From: Pythium myriotylum
Lineage: Eukaryota; Oomycota; Peronosporomycetes; Pythiales; Pythiaceae
Assembly (NCBI GenBank): GCA_023091665.1
Contig: JALJCQ010000015.1
Location: 2,418,001-2,482,000, forward strand
Reading direction: 5' to 3'
Length of the DNA: 64,000 bases
In this document: one piece after another, positions 9,579 through 20,343 of the stretch
How the letters are laid out: every line of letters starts with the position of its first letter
How positions within the stretch are numbered: position 1 is the stretch's first letter
Made by a program: the position numbers and the translations under genes
Notes under the pieces: generated by a model
What the model saw: the letters and a program-made list of their open reading frames with translations, nothing else
What the model was told of the DNA's origin: nothing
Database searches by the model: none

Positions 9579-11564
9579 ATGAGCGGGATTTTGCTGTTGG
9601 ACGAAGAGCAGCAGCGCACGCTTTACGGCGACTCGCAGCGTTCATCGGGCGCAGAGCGAGCGCCACCTTCGCGGTTCCACGTAGACACTAGCAACTTCTA
9701 TCGCGCTGGAGTGCCTCGCACCGACTTCACGACTCCGCCAGAGCCTCGGACCGACTTTACGAACAGCAACTCGCGGGAACCGCGCACCGACTTCACGAAC
9801 GCCTCGCGTAGCGACTTCATCTCTCGTCCGTCGCCACGAAATGACTTCGCTGCTAACCAGGGACTGCCCCGCACGGACTTTACCACGCGGCCAGTCGCCC
9901 GCAACTCGGACCACAGCGACCGCCAGGGCAATGTGAGTGCCGGCAAGCCGAGCCATCACACCCAGCGAAGCAGTGCTGCGCAGACAGCGACCGTCGACTT
10001 CACCATGAGCGGCCGGGAGCCCTCGCTCGCTCTCGAAGACGCCGACAGCTATCCAATTCTCCGCGACGACTACCAACGGGAGTCGTCCACCGGCTCCTCG
10101 AGCGCCGAAGCTCCGCCTCAGTACGCTGGTACGAGCAGTGGACTCAAAATTTCGGTGCGGTGGATCATGTTGGGACTTGTGGTCGGCATCGTGCTCGGGT
10201 TGTTCTTGAGCGAGGTCACGGTCTCTAGTATCGCTGCGCGGTGGATCAGTTTGCCAGGAGAGCTCTTCCTGCGGCTGCTCAAGTGCCTCGTGGTTCCGTA
10301 CGTGTTCTGCTCGGTGGTCGTCGCTGTTGGAGACATCGTCTTCGTCGGCAAGGTCTCGGTCGTTGGCTTACAGACCGCCAAGATCTACTTGCTCTTCTGG
10401 CTCTCCACGGTCGTGCTTGGCATCGCAGTCGCACTCATTTTCCGCCCGTTCTTCTCGGACGCCAACAATGCTGATATGCAAACGATCAACAAGATCGGTT
10501 TCATGTGTCCAAATCAGCTTTATGCCACGCAGAGCTCCAACGGCACCATCGCGTGCTCGACAAAAGCCTCCACGCTGGCTAACGGCACGACGTTTGTGGT
10601 GCGAGACCTAAACAGCTTCTACTCCACGAGCTCTAACGCCGTAGCAAGGTTGAGCCTCAGCGATCAGCTCATGCAGATGATCACGCCCATTGTGAGCAAG
10701 AACATCATCGCGTCCATGGCCAACAGCGAGCTGCTCTCCATCATTACGTTTTCCATGGTGTTGGGCGCCATCGCTGGACGCAACTACTTCACCAAGTCTC
10801 GCCGCGTCAACTACGTCTACCTCACGATGCTTCAGCTGCGCAACACGCTGTTCCTCATGATGGAATGGACGATCTGGGTCTCGCCGATCGCCGTCGTCTC
10901 GATCATCGCTGGATCTTTCGCGGCAAACCCCAAGTTCTTCACCATCTTCGGCGACGTGTACCCGTATCTGCTCGCCGCACTCTCCGCCACGCTGCTGCAG
11001 GCACTGGTCGTGTACCCGCTCATCGTCTTCCTCACGACGCGCACGAACCCGTACCGCCACATGATGGAGATGGTCCGCGCCTACACCTTCGCGTTCGCGT
11101 GTGCTTCGTCGCTCGCAACGATGCCCGTGACGCTTTCGTGCGTCAAGTCTGCCAAGATGTGCTCACAGTCGGTCGCCAACTTCGTCATTTCGATCGGTGT
11201 CGTCTCCAGCATCAGTGGCATGGGCTTCTACCTGCCCATCGCGCTGGTCTTCCTCGCCGAGTCGTCAGGAAACGGCGACCAGATCACGTTCCTTCGCATC
11301 GTGGGCATCTTCGTGCTCTCGCTGCTCGCCTGTGCAGGCACCCCACCGATCCCAGCTTCCGGTCTGGTCGTCATCTCGACCGCGTACACGACGCTCTTTG
11401 GTGAGCTACCGGCCACGGCGTTCGCGTACGTGGCGGCATTGGACTTTTTCTTCGACCGGCTCACGACGACGTGCAACGTCAACGACGACATCATGGCGCT
11501 CAAGATCATCTCCGAGACCACGGACGAGACGGTCGCGCAGGACCACCTCGGCGAGCGCTTCTAG
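9579..11564 (+). CDS. SLC1/DAACS-family carrier, array copy 4
   Basis: A 661-aa carrier. The start is the ATG of M-S-G-I-L-L-L-D; the frame is open a little further upstream but without an ATG. The N-tail carries six tail repeats at about 46-103: four PRTDFT plus the variants SRSDFI and PRNDFA. YPIL follows at 158-161. The core is canonical for the array: HP1 ACASSLATMPVTLSC, TM7 GVVSSISGMGFY, HP2 CAGTPPIPASG, TM8 DRLTTTCNVNDD. The TM8 Thr at the position of the acidic-substrate Arg recalls neutral amino acid carriers (ASCT1-like) in animals. The N-terminal motif DEEQQRTLY.DSQRSSG is nearly the same as in copy 10 on the opposite strand, its closest relative. Confidence 0.95.
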   Translation: MSGILLLDEEQQRTLYGDSQRSSGAERAPPSRFHVDTSNFYRAGVPRTDFTTPPEPRTDFTNSNSREPRTDFTNASRSDFISRPSPRNDFAANQGLPRTDFTTRPVARNSDHSDRQGNVSAGKPSHHTQRSSAAQTATVDFTMSGREPSLALEDADSYPILRDDYQRESSTGSSSAEAPPQYAGTSSGLKISVRWIMLGLVVGIVLGLFLSEVTVSSIAARWISLPGELFLRLLKCLVVPYVFCSVVVAVGDIVFVGKVSVVGLQTAKIYLLFWLSTVVLGIAVALIFRPFFSDANNADMQTINKIGFMCPNQLYATQSSNGTIACSTKASTLANGTTFVVRDLNSFYSTSSNAVARLSLSDQLMQMITPIVSKNIIASMANSELLSIITFSMVLGAIAGRNYFTKSRRVNYVYLTMLQLRNTLFLMMEWTIWVSPIAVVSIIAGSFAANPKFFTIFGDVYPYLLAALSATLLQALVVYPLIVFLTTRTNPYRHMMEMVRAYTFAFACASSLATMPVTLSCVKSAKMCSQSVANFVISIGVVSSISGMGFYLPIALVFLAESSGNGDQITFLRIVGIFVLSLLACAGTPPIPASGLVVISTAYTTLFGELPATAFAYVAALDFFFDRLTTTCNVNDDIMALKIISETTDETVAQDHLGERF

Positions 11565-12093
11565 TTTTGCTTTCGCGAAGCCACCAAAAACTTGCAGTAG
11601 TTATTAGACAGATTGTAACATCAATATCTCGAGACACGCCTTGCGTCATGGTCGCCTTGGTGCTCGAGACGCCAGATGCGTCCAGATCTTCTCTCGTATC
11701 GCTCCTGAGGTGAGCGGCCGCGTCGCCAGAAAGAAACCAGGCGACTTGTCTAGCGTATCAGCTGCCCATCTCCACCCCATGGAGCTCTTCAATCAATTGA
11801 TGATACTTTATCTCAGTGGATTAGAACGGAAAACCAATACGATGCCACACTCATGTTCGGGCTTGTCCACTACAATAAGACATTTTCACACGAAAGGATG
11901 GGGATTTTCCCGTCGATCTTGTTCCTGGTTCTTCTTCGGCGCGTTGAGCAGAGACCAAGAGAGAGAGCCGGCCGCCATGGGCGTCCACTTCGCTCTGTGC
12001 AGCTGATACACGCGTGACGTCGGCCGGCTGCCCTCCATGGGCGCGTTCCGTCGCGAGAAAAGCCCATTTCGAACACCTCCATGACCCACGCAC
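11565..12093. other. Spacer between SLC1 copies 4 and 5
   Basis: The shortest spacer of the array (529 bases). No coding or structural signal was recognised beyond the expected 3' and 5' flanks. Confidence 0.45.
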
Positions 12094-13959
12094 ATGAACG
12101 GGCTCGTGCTCATCGACGAAGACCTCGAGCAGTCTCTGCGCGGCACGTCTTCCGGGTCGTTTCGTCTCCACGGCAACGCCACGCGCGGCTCGGTCACGGC
12201 CTCGCAAGGCTCGGAGATGATCGACGACTTTCTCAGCGGACGCATCTCGATCGTCTCGCCACGAGCAGGCGACTACGCGGCCCTGGAGACGCCCCACTGG
12301 AGTGGCGAGTCCTCGACGCTGCCGACGACGTCGTTCGCATCGCCGCCGTTTGGCGTGGAGCTGCCGAGCACGCTCACCGAAGACAGCAGCTCCCGAACAG
12401 CGCCCCGCGCGATTGAAGACGACACGGTCTTCAGCTTCCCGGTCGTGCGGCGCAACCCGGAAGCGCTGCTCGGCTCGGGGGCTCGCCAACCCGTGACTGT
12501 CAAGAACGCGAATCTGTACGCAGGAACGAGCAGCGGGCTAAAGATTTCGGTGCGGTGGATCCTCATTGGAGTGGTTGTTGGCGTCGTGCTGGGTATCCTG
12601 CTAGCCCATTTCAAAGTATCAAGCGGTGCTGCTCGGTGGGTGAGCCTCCCCGGCGACCTCTTTCTGCGCGCACTGAAATGCCTGGTTGTGCCGTACGTGT
12701 TTTGCTCGGTCGCCGTCGCGATTGGCGATATAGTGTTCGTGGGCAAAGTCTCAATTGTCGGGCTCCAGACTGCAAAAGTGTTTATGGTAATGTGGATCGT
12801 TTCCGTGGCTATTGGCGTGGGCGTCGCGCTGTGTTTCCGCCCTCTTTTCCGGCTCGACGTGAGCGTCAAGGCCCCTCCGCAGGACCTGGTTGGCTTAACA
12901 TGTCCTAATAACCTCCTGGTTTCAATCCACTCAAACGGAACCATCGCGTGTGACTCGGTCTCCTTGGGTTCCGACTCAGAATTTACCCTGTACGACATCA
13001 ACAATTCTTTCCAGAAGAATTCCACATCTGTGCTCGCTCAACTCAGCCTGAGCGACCAGCTCATGCTCATGATCACACCAATTGTGAGTGAAAACATCAT
13101 TGCCTCACTCGCGAACGGGCAGCTGCTGTCGACCATCACATTCGCGATGGTGTTTGGCTCTATCGCTGGCCGCAACTACTTCATGAAAACGAGAGAGGTC
13201 AATTATGTCTACCTCACGATGGTTCAGCTACGCAACACATTCTTCCTGATGATGGAGTGGACCATTTGGCTCTCCCCGCTTGCTGTCGTCTCGATCATTG
13301 CCGGCTCGTTCGCCATCAACCAGAGCTCGCTCCGCCAATTTGAAAAGGTGTACGTGTACGTTCTGGCAGCGTTTGCGGCTGCAGTCGTACAGATGATGAT
13401 TGCGTTCCCTTGCATCGTGTACACGATGACCCGTTGCAACCCGTTCAGTCACATGCGACAGATGGTTCGGGCGTATATCTTCGCATTTGCGTGTTCGTCG
13501 TCACTGGCGACCGCACCGGTCACCCTCACGTGTGCTCGCAAAGCGGAAGTCTGCTCACAGTCGCTGGCAAATTTTGTCATTTCCATTGGGGTGACTTCAA
13601 ACGTCAGTGCGGTGGGGTTTTACGTGCCCATTGCCGTTATCTTCGTTGCTGAGTCCTCGGGCAACGGCCATGACATCACGGCGATACGATTGATGGGTAT
13701 ATTTGTGCTCTCGCTTTTGTCGTGTTCTGGAGTGCCGCCTATCCCCGCAGCCGGGCTCGTGACAATATCTACCGTGTACATGGCGATCTTTGGTGTCAGC
13801 GCGATGCCAAATACCTTCGCGTATGTCGTTGCCATGGATTTTCTGGTTGACCGTTTTGTGACGGTTTGCGATGTGAACGACGACGTGATGGCTCTCAAAG
13901 TCATCGCAGAGAACACGGACGAGACAGTCACGCAAGAAGTTCTGGGGGAGCGGTACTGA
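12094..13959 (+). CDS. SLC1/DAACS-family carrier, array copy 5
   Basis: A 621-aa carrier, M-N-G-L-V-L-I-D start. The N-tail (1-150) has no PRTDF repeat, and the YPxL box is degenerate (FSFPVV near 113-118). The core keeps the fold but has its own signature, shared with copy 9: HP1 ACSSSLATAPVTLTC, TM7 GVTSNVSAVGFY, HP2 CSGVPPIPAAG, a two-residue-longer turn FGVSAMP, and TM8 DRFVTVCDVNDD, where the cation-site Asn is Asp. The C-terminus is ENTDETVTQEVLGERY. Codon use changes within the gene: the first ~430 bases are GC-rich, the rest more AT-rich, which may reflect conversion between paralogs. Last + strand member before the array switches strand. Confidence 0.94.
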   Translation: MNGLVLIDEDLEQSLRGTSSGSFRLHGNATRGSVTASQGSEMIDDFLSGRISIVSPRAGDYAALETPHWSGESSTLPTTSFASPPFGVELPSTLTEDSSSRTAPRAIEDDTVFSFPVVRRNPEALLGSGARQPVTVKNANLYAGTSSGLKISVRWILIGVVVGVVLGILLAHFKVSSGAARWVSLPGDLFLRALKCLVVPYVFCSVAVAIGDIVFVGKVSIVGLQTAKVFMVMWIVSVAIGVGVALCFRPLFRLDVSVKAPPQDLVGLTCPNNLLVSIHSNGTIACDSVSLGSDSEFTLYDINNSFQKNSTSVLAQLSLSDQLMLMITPIVSENIIASLANGQLLSTITFAMVFGSIAGRNYFMKTREVNYVYLTMVQLRNTFFLMMEWTIWLSPLAVVSIIAGSFAINQSSLRQFEKVYVYVLAAFAAAVVQMMIAFPCIVYTMTRCNPFSHMRQMVRAYIFAFACSSSLATAPVTLTCARKAEVCSQSLANFVISIGVTSNVSAVGFYVPIAVIFVAESSGNGHDITAIRLMGIFVLSLLSCSGVPPIPAAGLVTISTVYMAIFGVSAMPNTFAYVVAMDFLVDRFVTVCDVNDDVMALKVIAENTDETVTQEVLGERY

Positions 13960-15585
13960 AGAGCTAGAATAGAGTTAGGCTGGGTGTATTTGGCTTGCTG
14001 TAGGATTAATGGTAATTGAAGTGTTTTCTCATCGCTACATGAGAACAATCTTAAGAACACGTGCTTACCATGCACCAGTGATGCAAATTAACCTCATCGA
14101 GTCAACAGTGCATATCTCGGACATCCTTTGCTCAATAACCACGACAGATCAGTAGACGTGGATAATTCGAGGACCTAGTATGGCAGCAAGATCGAAAATA
14201 ATCGACACCGTGTGGGTGTCTAGGAGACATCGCGTTGACTCGTATCTTAAAATGCTGAGAAAGGCGAGATTTGCTCAACGAGCTGCCCTTGTTAGGCGCT
14301 TTTGCTCGCGTTTTATATTGAGTTCTTTGTCAGACAGTACGCAACAAGACCATCCTCCTCGCGTGGCGTGGAGCCAGAAGTAAACAAGTCGCATGTTCTT
14401 CGTGAGAGCATTAAGCACGCCCTCTTTCAACTCTGCCTTGAGCCCACTTTCATCTTATCGGCAAAACGGCTTCGGCCATTTTCCAACACAACAGAGAGCC
14501 GAATCCCGTCCAGGGTTGCCGTCATCGAATCCTTGCTATGAGTCAGGTTTCTCAAGAACTGGATCACAACCTCAGTGCGTTTACCACGTTTAATGCAGAG
14601 ATCGAGATGTTTCAGTCGATTCACACGGATGTCGCTGGCTGGGAACCGCTGCAAATACTCGAAGAGGCTTTGTGGGTTGCTCATGTGCAGCTCACATCCG
14701 ATCGTGAACGTCATCCCTGCGAAAAAATTGTCGAGCCACAGCGTCGTCGCTTGTGGCTACATCCGGCGCAACCACTCTTCCTAATCACGATGACCCACTA
14801 CCGGCAGTAGCACGAGTTCCTCCATCTCTTCGTAGACATTCAACTTCGTCGCAAACGACTCGCTTGGCAGCTTCCTTCTGACGGCGGCAGTTACTCGTAC
14901 TCCTCCATGTTCTTTTGTAGGTCTTGGAGAGTCAGGAAGTAAAAACAACGCAAGCACTCGAGTGTACTGCTCAGTCCAGCCTGAAAATAAAGCAGCATCA
15001 AAAATGAACCATGTTGGCGTTTCACGAGTCTGCATATTGCACTTGACATCGCCGAGGAGCGAGCTTATCCGAAGTGGAGGCTCGGATATCGGGAATGACT
15101 CCGCACACATGGAAATGCTTTTACGATCCGTGAGGCACAGGCGAGCCAGAATTTGATTTCCTTTAAAGAGATATCGTCCCACCATGTCGACGCAGAGGCC
15201 TCTGGCTCCTTCATCGTGGTCGATTCGGACGAGTCATGGCGATTCCTCCATGAGATCCAAAGCATTGACGACGTTCCAACCTCTTCACTTTCGACGCTCG
15301 TGCGTGGGCCCAAGCGCACGCCACGCGCCCCAAAACCCACCAACGAGTGCGCAGAGCGACTCGCGCTGTCTTAACGTCTCTTTGGAGTCGCTGTCGGCAG
15401 TTGAACGCAGCGAAAAGCACGTCGACAAAAGAGGCGTCAGCGTCGTCTCTTCATGTTGTCATCCTTGCCTTCGGTCCAGCAAGGAAAAGGAAACCTATAG
15501 TACAGTAGCTATTCTCTAAACTCCGATCTCGCCGGCCGCACTAGATACGGAGAGCGTCGGGGGTGTTAAATATGGGTGGAGCTGC
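13960..15585. other. Tail-to-tail junction of the two half-arrays
   Basis: Convergent 3' ends of copy 5 (+) and copy 6 (-) with 1.6 kb between them. The middle holds a probable decayed - strand gene (14,424-15,343). No inverted-repeat boundary or transposon end was recognised. Confidence 0.5.
14424..15343 (-). pseudogene. Decayed gene fragment, possibly leucine-rich
   Basis: On the - strand, two frames in register (14,781-15,185 and about 14,424-14,756) are split by two stop codons close together, and a third frame (15,065-15,343) overlaps the upstream end. The downstream part reads like a repeat protein (FEYLQRFPASDIRVNRLKHL then further Leu-spaced residues). It may be related to the 691-aa protein at 34,432, but the resemblance is weak. 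Function is unknown. Confidence 0.3.
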
Positions 15586-17415
15586 TCAGAAGCGCTCGCC
15601 GAGACGGTCCTGGACGACGGTCTCGTCCGTGGTCTCGGCGATGATCTTGAGCGCCATGATGTCGTCGTTGACGTTGCAGGCCGTGACGACGCGGTCGAAG
15701 AAAAAGTCCATGGCCACGACGCACGGCAGCGCCACGGGCATCTCGCCGAAGAGCGTCGTGTAGGCCGTGGCGATGACGGCGACGCCCGCCGACGGGATGG
15801 GCGGAGTGCCGGCGCAGGCCAGCAGCGAGAGCACGCAGAGCCCGAAGATGCGCAGCGGCGTGAGCTGCTCGCCGTTGCCCGAGGCCTCGGCCAGGAAGAC
15901 CACGCCGATCGGCACGTAGAAGCCCATGCCGCTGACGCTCGAGACGACGCCGATCGAGATGACGAAGTTGGCGATCGACTGCGAGCACATGCGAGCGGTC
16001 TGCACGCACGAGAGCGTCACGGGCATGGTCGCGAGCGACGACGCGCACGAGAACGCGAAGATGTAGGCGCGCACCATGTCGCGCATGTGCCGGTAGGGCT
16101 GGCACCCGGTCTTGAGGAACGTGATGAACGGGTACACGACAAGCGACTGGAGCGTACCCGCGAGCAGCGACACGAGCAAGTACGGGTACATGTGGTTGAA
16201 CATCTTGGCGAACTCGATGTTACTGGCCGAGGACCCGGCGATCATCGAGACGGACGCCACCGGCGTCAGCCAGATCGTCCAGTCCATGAGGAGGAAGAAC
16301 GTGTTGCGCAGTTGCACCAGCAAGAGGTACAGATAGTTGACTCGACGCGTCTTCGTGAAGTAGCTACGCCCGGCGATGGAGCCGAGCACCATGGCGAACG
16401 TGATGATCGAGAGCAGCTCGTTTCTCTCGAAAGAACTGATGATGTTGCTGCTCACGATCGGCTGGATCATGTGCATGAGTTGACCGGTCAGCGTGAGCGT
16501 TTCGACGTCGACGTGGTGCGAAGTGGCGATGGTGGTGCTGTTGACGATGTCGAAGGTCGACGCGTTTACTCTGGTCTCCGCGCACGCAAGGTGGAGATCT
16601 GGCGTCATGATGGCAAAGCCGCCGTTCGCACATTTGAGTGACTTCGTGAAGACAAGTGGAATGTTAGGCCCCGGTCCGATGCGGAAAACTGCTCGACACA
16701 TCAGTGCAACAGTGACTCCCATCGCGACCGTAGCTATCCAGAACGTCACTAGAATCTTGGCCGTTTGCCACCCGATCACCGACACTTTGCCCACGAAAAC
16801 GATGTCTCCGACCGCGACGGCGACCGAGCAGAATACATAAGGCACGATAATGCACTGCAGCGCACGAAGGAAGAGCTCGCCCGGCAGATTAATCCATTTC
16901 ACAGTCTCGGTAGAGAGGTCCTGGTTGCTGATCATAGCGGCCAGAAGGATGCCGCCCACGACGCCACCAAGCATCCAGCTTACCGAGAGCTTGAGGCCGC
17001 TGCTAGTGCCGGCGTACTCGCCACCACCGATAAGTGCAGCCGAAGCTGTCGATGAGCGCGAATCATCTTCCCGAAGAATTGGCGGGAAGCTCTCGAAGCA
17101 TTCGCCCTCGAGAATCGCATCCTGTCCGTCTTCGCTGAATTCTTCCTCTGTTAGTGTCGTCCCACTCGACCGCTGCTCTAGGTGGGCCGTCGAATTGCCG
17201 ACGGGGAAGGGTGCTCGATCTGTAGGAGGCGCGGGCGGCCTGGTGGTGAAATCTGTACGTGGAGACTGTCTCACGACACTGTGAGGTGCGCCATCGACTG
17301 GCTCGGCCTGCGGTTGAACTGGCTGTTGTTGAACTGGCTGTGGCTGCGTCGCGCGATAGTTGATCGCAGCGAGCGCTCGTTTGACCTCCTCATCGAGCAG
17401 GATGATGCCTTTCAT
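15586..17415 (-). CDS. SLC1/DAACS-family carrier, array copy 6
   Basis: A 609-aa carrier, M-K-G-I-I-L-L-D start. The N-tail has a Gln/Pro repeat (QPVQQQPVQPQ, about 26-36), a single PRTDFTTR (52-59) and a degenerate YPxL box (FPPIL, 110-114). Core: HP1 SCASSLATMPVTLSC, TM7 GVVSSVSGMGFY, HP2 CAGTPPIPSAG, TM8 DRVVTACNVNDD. It shares FLKTGCQPYRHMRDM with copy 7 (MKTGCQPYRHMRDM) and a close form with copy 8, defining a three-gene subgroup. The loop cysteines are present but there is no sequon between them. The 3' half is much more GC-rich than the 5' half. It faces copy 5 tail to tail. Confidence 0.95.
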   Translation of the reverse strand: MKGIILLDEEVKRALAAINYRATQPQPVQQQPVQPQAEPVDGAPHSVVRQSPRTDFTTRPPAPPTDRAPFPVGNSTAHLEQRSSGTTLTEEEFSEDGQDAILEGECFESFPPILREDDSRSSTASAALIGGGEYAGTSSGLKLSVSWMLGGVVGGILLAAMISNQDLSTETVKWINLPGELFLRALQCIIVPYVFCSVAVAVGDIVFVGKVSVIGWQTAKILVTFWIATVAMGVTVALMCRAVFRIGPGPNIPLVFTKSLKCANGGFAIMTPDLHLACAETRVNASTFDIVNSTTIATSHHVDVETLTLTGQLMHMIQPIVSSNIISSFERNELLSIITFAMVLGSIAGRSYFTKTRRVNYLYLLLVQLRNTFFLLMDWTIWLTPVASVSMIAGSSASNIEFAKMFNHMYPYLLVSLLAGTLQSLVVYPFITFLKTGCQPYRHMRDMVRAYIFAFSCASSLATMPVTLSCVQTARMCSQSIANFVISIGVVSSVSGMGFYVPIGVVFLAEASGNGEQLTPLRIFGLCVLSLLACAGTPPIPSAGVAVIATAYTTLFGEMPVALPCVVAMDFFFDRVVTACNVNDDIMALKIIAETTDETVVQDRLGERF

Positions 17416-18401
17416 CGCGCTCGGGGCGCAAATGGAGGTTTATGCACCTAACAACCGGAGACCCTCGTTCGTGATCTGCACAACTCCGGCGCGGCCTCAC
17501 GCTGTGGATAACGAGTCAGCAAGAATACTGCGGGCACCCCGACAACTGGCCTCTGGCCTCTTTCCCACACTTTTACGTTGTTCTGGAGGACGATTGAAGG
17601 CGTGAAAACGAGGCACCTGGAAAGCAGCAAGCAGTGAATCACTCTTACAGTAACACCGAGAGAGTCGTGGCGAGAAAGGCAAGCCACTTATCCATGTTGG
17701 ACGATCCATGTTCTACGTTTTCGGACTAGCACTGTACAGAAGCGGGTCCACGATGGACCGGCCTGTTATTCGAAAGTATCAAGACTGTGATCCAACAGCC
17801 TGAGAGTCAGAACCGAGAGGCAAACCACGCGCATAGAGCATCCAGAATGGTTTTGCGGAAGTTTACGCAGAAGAGCGCATAACACGCAGAGGCGATCCGT
17901 GTACTAATCGTGAATATTACACACCAACGTTGGATCACGATGAAGAAGCCGTCCGTGCTTCGTGATCCTGATGCTCCCCCTCCCCACACACACACACAAG
18001 AGCCCCCTACATCTAAATCTAGCAATGTGAATACTAGTGCAGTACACCGCATGACATCTGCAGGCTTGAACGCATTTTGTGATTTGGCTGATTGACTGGT
18101 GAGAATGAAGATCTCCCACGACTCAAGCCCAGTTGCTACGGATGTTGTAGAGTAATCTTCATTCATAAAAGAAGACAGAGTTTGCTTTTCACTAATCACG
18201 AAGTCTCTGGTCTGTTGAGGTGACCGTCTCTGAGTTTTGCCCCGCCGCTTCTACGGTGTTGATAACAGGCAGATCCGATGCAGTCTTCGGACGAGCCATT
18301 CGTGACGGCTAGACCAGAGTCAAATTGTTGACTCCAATGACGTTGAAGAGACATACGTGAAGCGAGACTGAGGTCTGAAAAATCGTTATTTCACTGATAA
18401 G
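17416..18401. other. Spacer between SLC1 copies 6 and 7
   Basis: Holds the copy 6 promoter region with a GTGGATAAC element (17,504-17,512), and a short CA microsatellite near 17,983-17,998. No gene is supported. Confidence 0.5.
17504..17512 (-). promoter_or_regulatory. GTGGATAAC element upstream of SLC1 copy 6
   Basis: Exact nonamer about 90-97 bases before the copy 6 start; read on the coding strand it is GTTATCCAC. A possible shared upstream element of the array. Confidence 0.35.
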
Positions 18402-20285
18402 TTAGATCCGCTCGCCAAGACGGTCTTGTGCGACGGTCTCGTCGGTGTTTTCGGAGATGATCTTCAGGGCGATGATGTCGTCGTTGACATTGCACGTTGT
18501 GACGATGCGGTCGAAGAAAAAGTCCATGGCAGTCACGCAAATGAAAGTCGGTGGCAACTCACCGAAGAGGGTCGTGTACGCCGTCGAGATCACTGCAAGG
18601 CCTGCAGCCGGGATTGGTGGCGTGCCTGCGCAGGCGAGCAGCGACAGAAGCGCCAGACCGACTATCCGCAGCGCCGTCAGCTTGTCGCTGTTACCGGACG
18701 ACTCGACCATGTAGATTACGGCGATCGGGATGTAAAAGCCCATGCCACTGACGCTTGAGACAACGCCAATAGAAATCACGAAGTTGGTGATCGACTGCGA
18801 ACACATCTTAGCGTTCCTGACGCACGACAGTGTGACAGGCATCGTAGCCAGAGACGAAGCACATGCAAAGGCAAATGCGTAGGCTTTGAGCATGTCACGC
18901 ATATGACGGTACGGTTGGCATCCGGTCTTCATGAACATAATCAACGGGTAGATCACGAAAGCCTGGAGGACACCTGCGAATAACGCAACGAGTACGTAGG
19001 GGTACATGTGCCCGAAGAAGCCTAGGTATTCGTTGTTGGCAGCGAACGTGCCAGCGACGATAGAGGCACAGGCCACAGGCGTGAACCAGATCGTCCATTC
19101 CATCATGAGGAAGAACGAGTTCCGAAGCTGCAAGAGCACCAGGTACAGGTAGTTGACCTGTCGTGACTGCTTAAAGTAGTTGCGGCCAGCGATTGCACCC
19201 ATGAACATCGAGAAAGTGATGACCGAGAGCATCTCGTTCTGCGCGAACGAGATGAAGATGTTGCTGCTGACGATCGGCGTGATGATGTGCATGAGTTCTT
19301 CGGTGAGGTCAAGCATATGGACCGCTTCTGTGCTGTTCTTGAAGACATTGTCAACATCCACGAGCGTGAAGTTGGTCCGCCGCGTTGTTTCTGCTGGTAG
19401 CACTGAACAGATGACGCTTCCATTGGTCGTCATCGAGGCCATCAGGCCATTCTGACACTTCAGTCCCATTGCAGTAGTCGGCTCTTCGAAGTATCGATTC
19501 TCGACTTTGAAGAATCCCCGGAAGAGCAGCGCGACCGAAATGCCCATCGCGACGGTCGCAATCCAAAGCATCACCAGGATCTTAGCGGTCTGCCAGCCGA
19601 TGATGGACGCCTTGCCCACGTAGACAATATCGCCGATAGCCACTGCGACCGAGCTGAAGACGTACGGCACGATGAGGCACTTGAGCATGCGAAGGAACAA
19701 GTCACCGGGGAGATTCACCCATCGAACTGCATCGTCAGAGACGTTCATCTCACTCAACACAGCTCCGAGGGCAATACCAATGGCAACCCCGAGAACGATC
19801 CAGCGAACAGAGATTTTGAGGACGCTACTCGTTCCCGACAATGGTCCGGCCGCACCGGGTACTGACCCAGTCGACGATCGAATATTGTCTCCACGAAGCA
19901 TCGGGTAGCTGTCAAAGTAGGCATCTCGGGAAGCCACTTCGTGTTCACTTCCGCTGAAGTCCACGGTCGCCGTCGCCGCGCCACTGCCTCGGTGCTTTGA
20001 GCGACCCGAGTGGATGCTGCTGTTGTAGGTGTCGGTGCTCGCGGCACGAGTGAAATCTGTGCGAGGAAGCCCTTCGTTCAAACTGAACTCAGTCTGGTTT
20101 GCGGTGCGTGTCGTGAAGTCTGTGCGAGGCAGCGGGTTCTCAGCGCTGCCCCGGTGGTACATGCGGCGAGGTTGGTATTGCATAGGCTGAGTAACTGCAC
20201 GTGTCGGCCGACCTTGAGGTCGCTCACTCGAATGGATCGAGAGCGCTCGCTGCTGATCCTCATCGAGCAAGACGATGCCGGGCAT
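18402..20285 (-). CDS. SLC1/DAACS-family carrier, array copy 7
   Basis: A 627-aa carrier, M-P-G-I-V-L-L-D start. The N-tail has PRTDFTTR (53-60) and PRTDFTR (74-80) with an intervening degenerate unit, then YPML (127-130). Core: HP1 ACASSLATMPVTLSC, TM7 GVVSSVSGMGFY, HP2 CAGTPPIPAAG, TM8 DRIVTTCNVNDD, C-terminus ENTDETVAQDRLGERI. The luminal loop has both cysteines and an NGS sequon. It groups with copies 6 and 8 by the TGCQPYRHM segment. The membrane core has no obvious defect. Confidence 0.95.
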   Translation of the reverse strand: MPGIVLLDEDQQRALSIHSSERPQGRPTRAVTQPMQYQPRRMYHRGSAENPLPRTDFTTRTANQTEFSLNEGLPRTDFTRAASTDTYNSSIHSGRSKHRGSGAATATVDFSGSEHEVASRDAYFDSYPMLRGDNIRSSTGSVPGAAGPLSGTSSVLKISVRWIVLGVAIGIALGAVLSEMNVSDDAVRWVNLPGDLFLRMLKCLIVPYVFSSVAVAIGDIVYVGKASIIGWQTAKILVMLWIATVAMGISVALLFRGFFKVENRYFEEPTTAMGLKCQNGLMASMTTNGSVICSVLPAETTRRTNFTLVDVDNVFKNSTEAVHMLDLTEELMHIITPIVSSNIFISFAQNEMLSVITFSMFMGAIAGRNYFKQSRQVNYLYLVLLQLRNSFFLMMEWTIWFTPVACASIVAGTFAANNEYLGFFGHMYPYVLVALFAGVLQAFVIYPLIMFMKTGCQPYRHMRDMLKAYAFAFACASSLATMPVTLSCVRNAKMCSQSITNFVISIGVVSSVSGMGFYIPIAVIYMVESSGNSDKLTALRIVGLALLSLLACAGTPPIPAAGLAVISTAYTTLFGELPPTFICVTAMDFFFDRIVTTCNVNDDIIALKIISENTDETVAQDRLGERI

Positions 20286-20325
20286 TTTCGTTGCTGAGGG
20301 TCAATGGACCGCACGTGCGCGTGGT

Positions 20326-20343
20326 CCAAGGAAAATTGAGCTC
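20326..20343 (-). promoter_or_regulatory. Oomycete-type initiator-like element, SLC1 copy 7
   Basis: On the coding strand it reads GAGCTCAATTTTCCTTGG, 41-58 bases before the start at 20,285. It fits the initiator plus flanking element of oomycete core promoters. A small inverted repeat (TGGACC...GGTCCA, 20,305-20,328) lies between it and the ATG. Confidence 0.45.
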
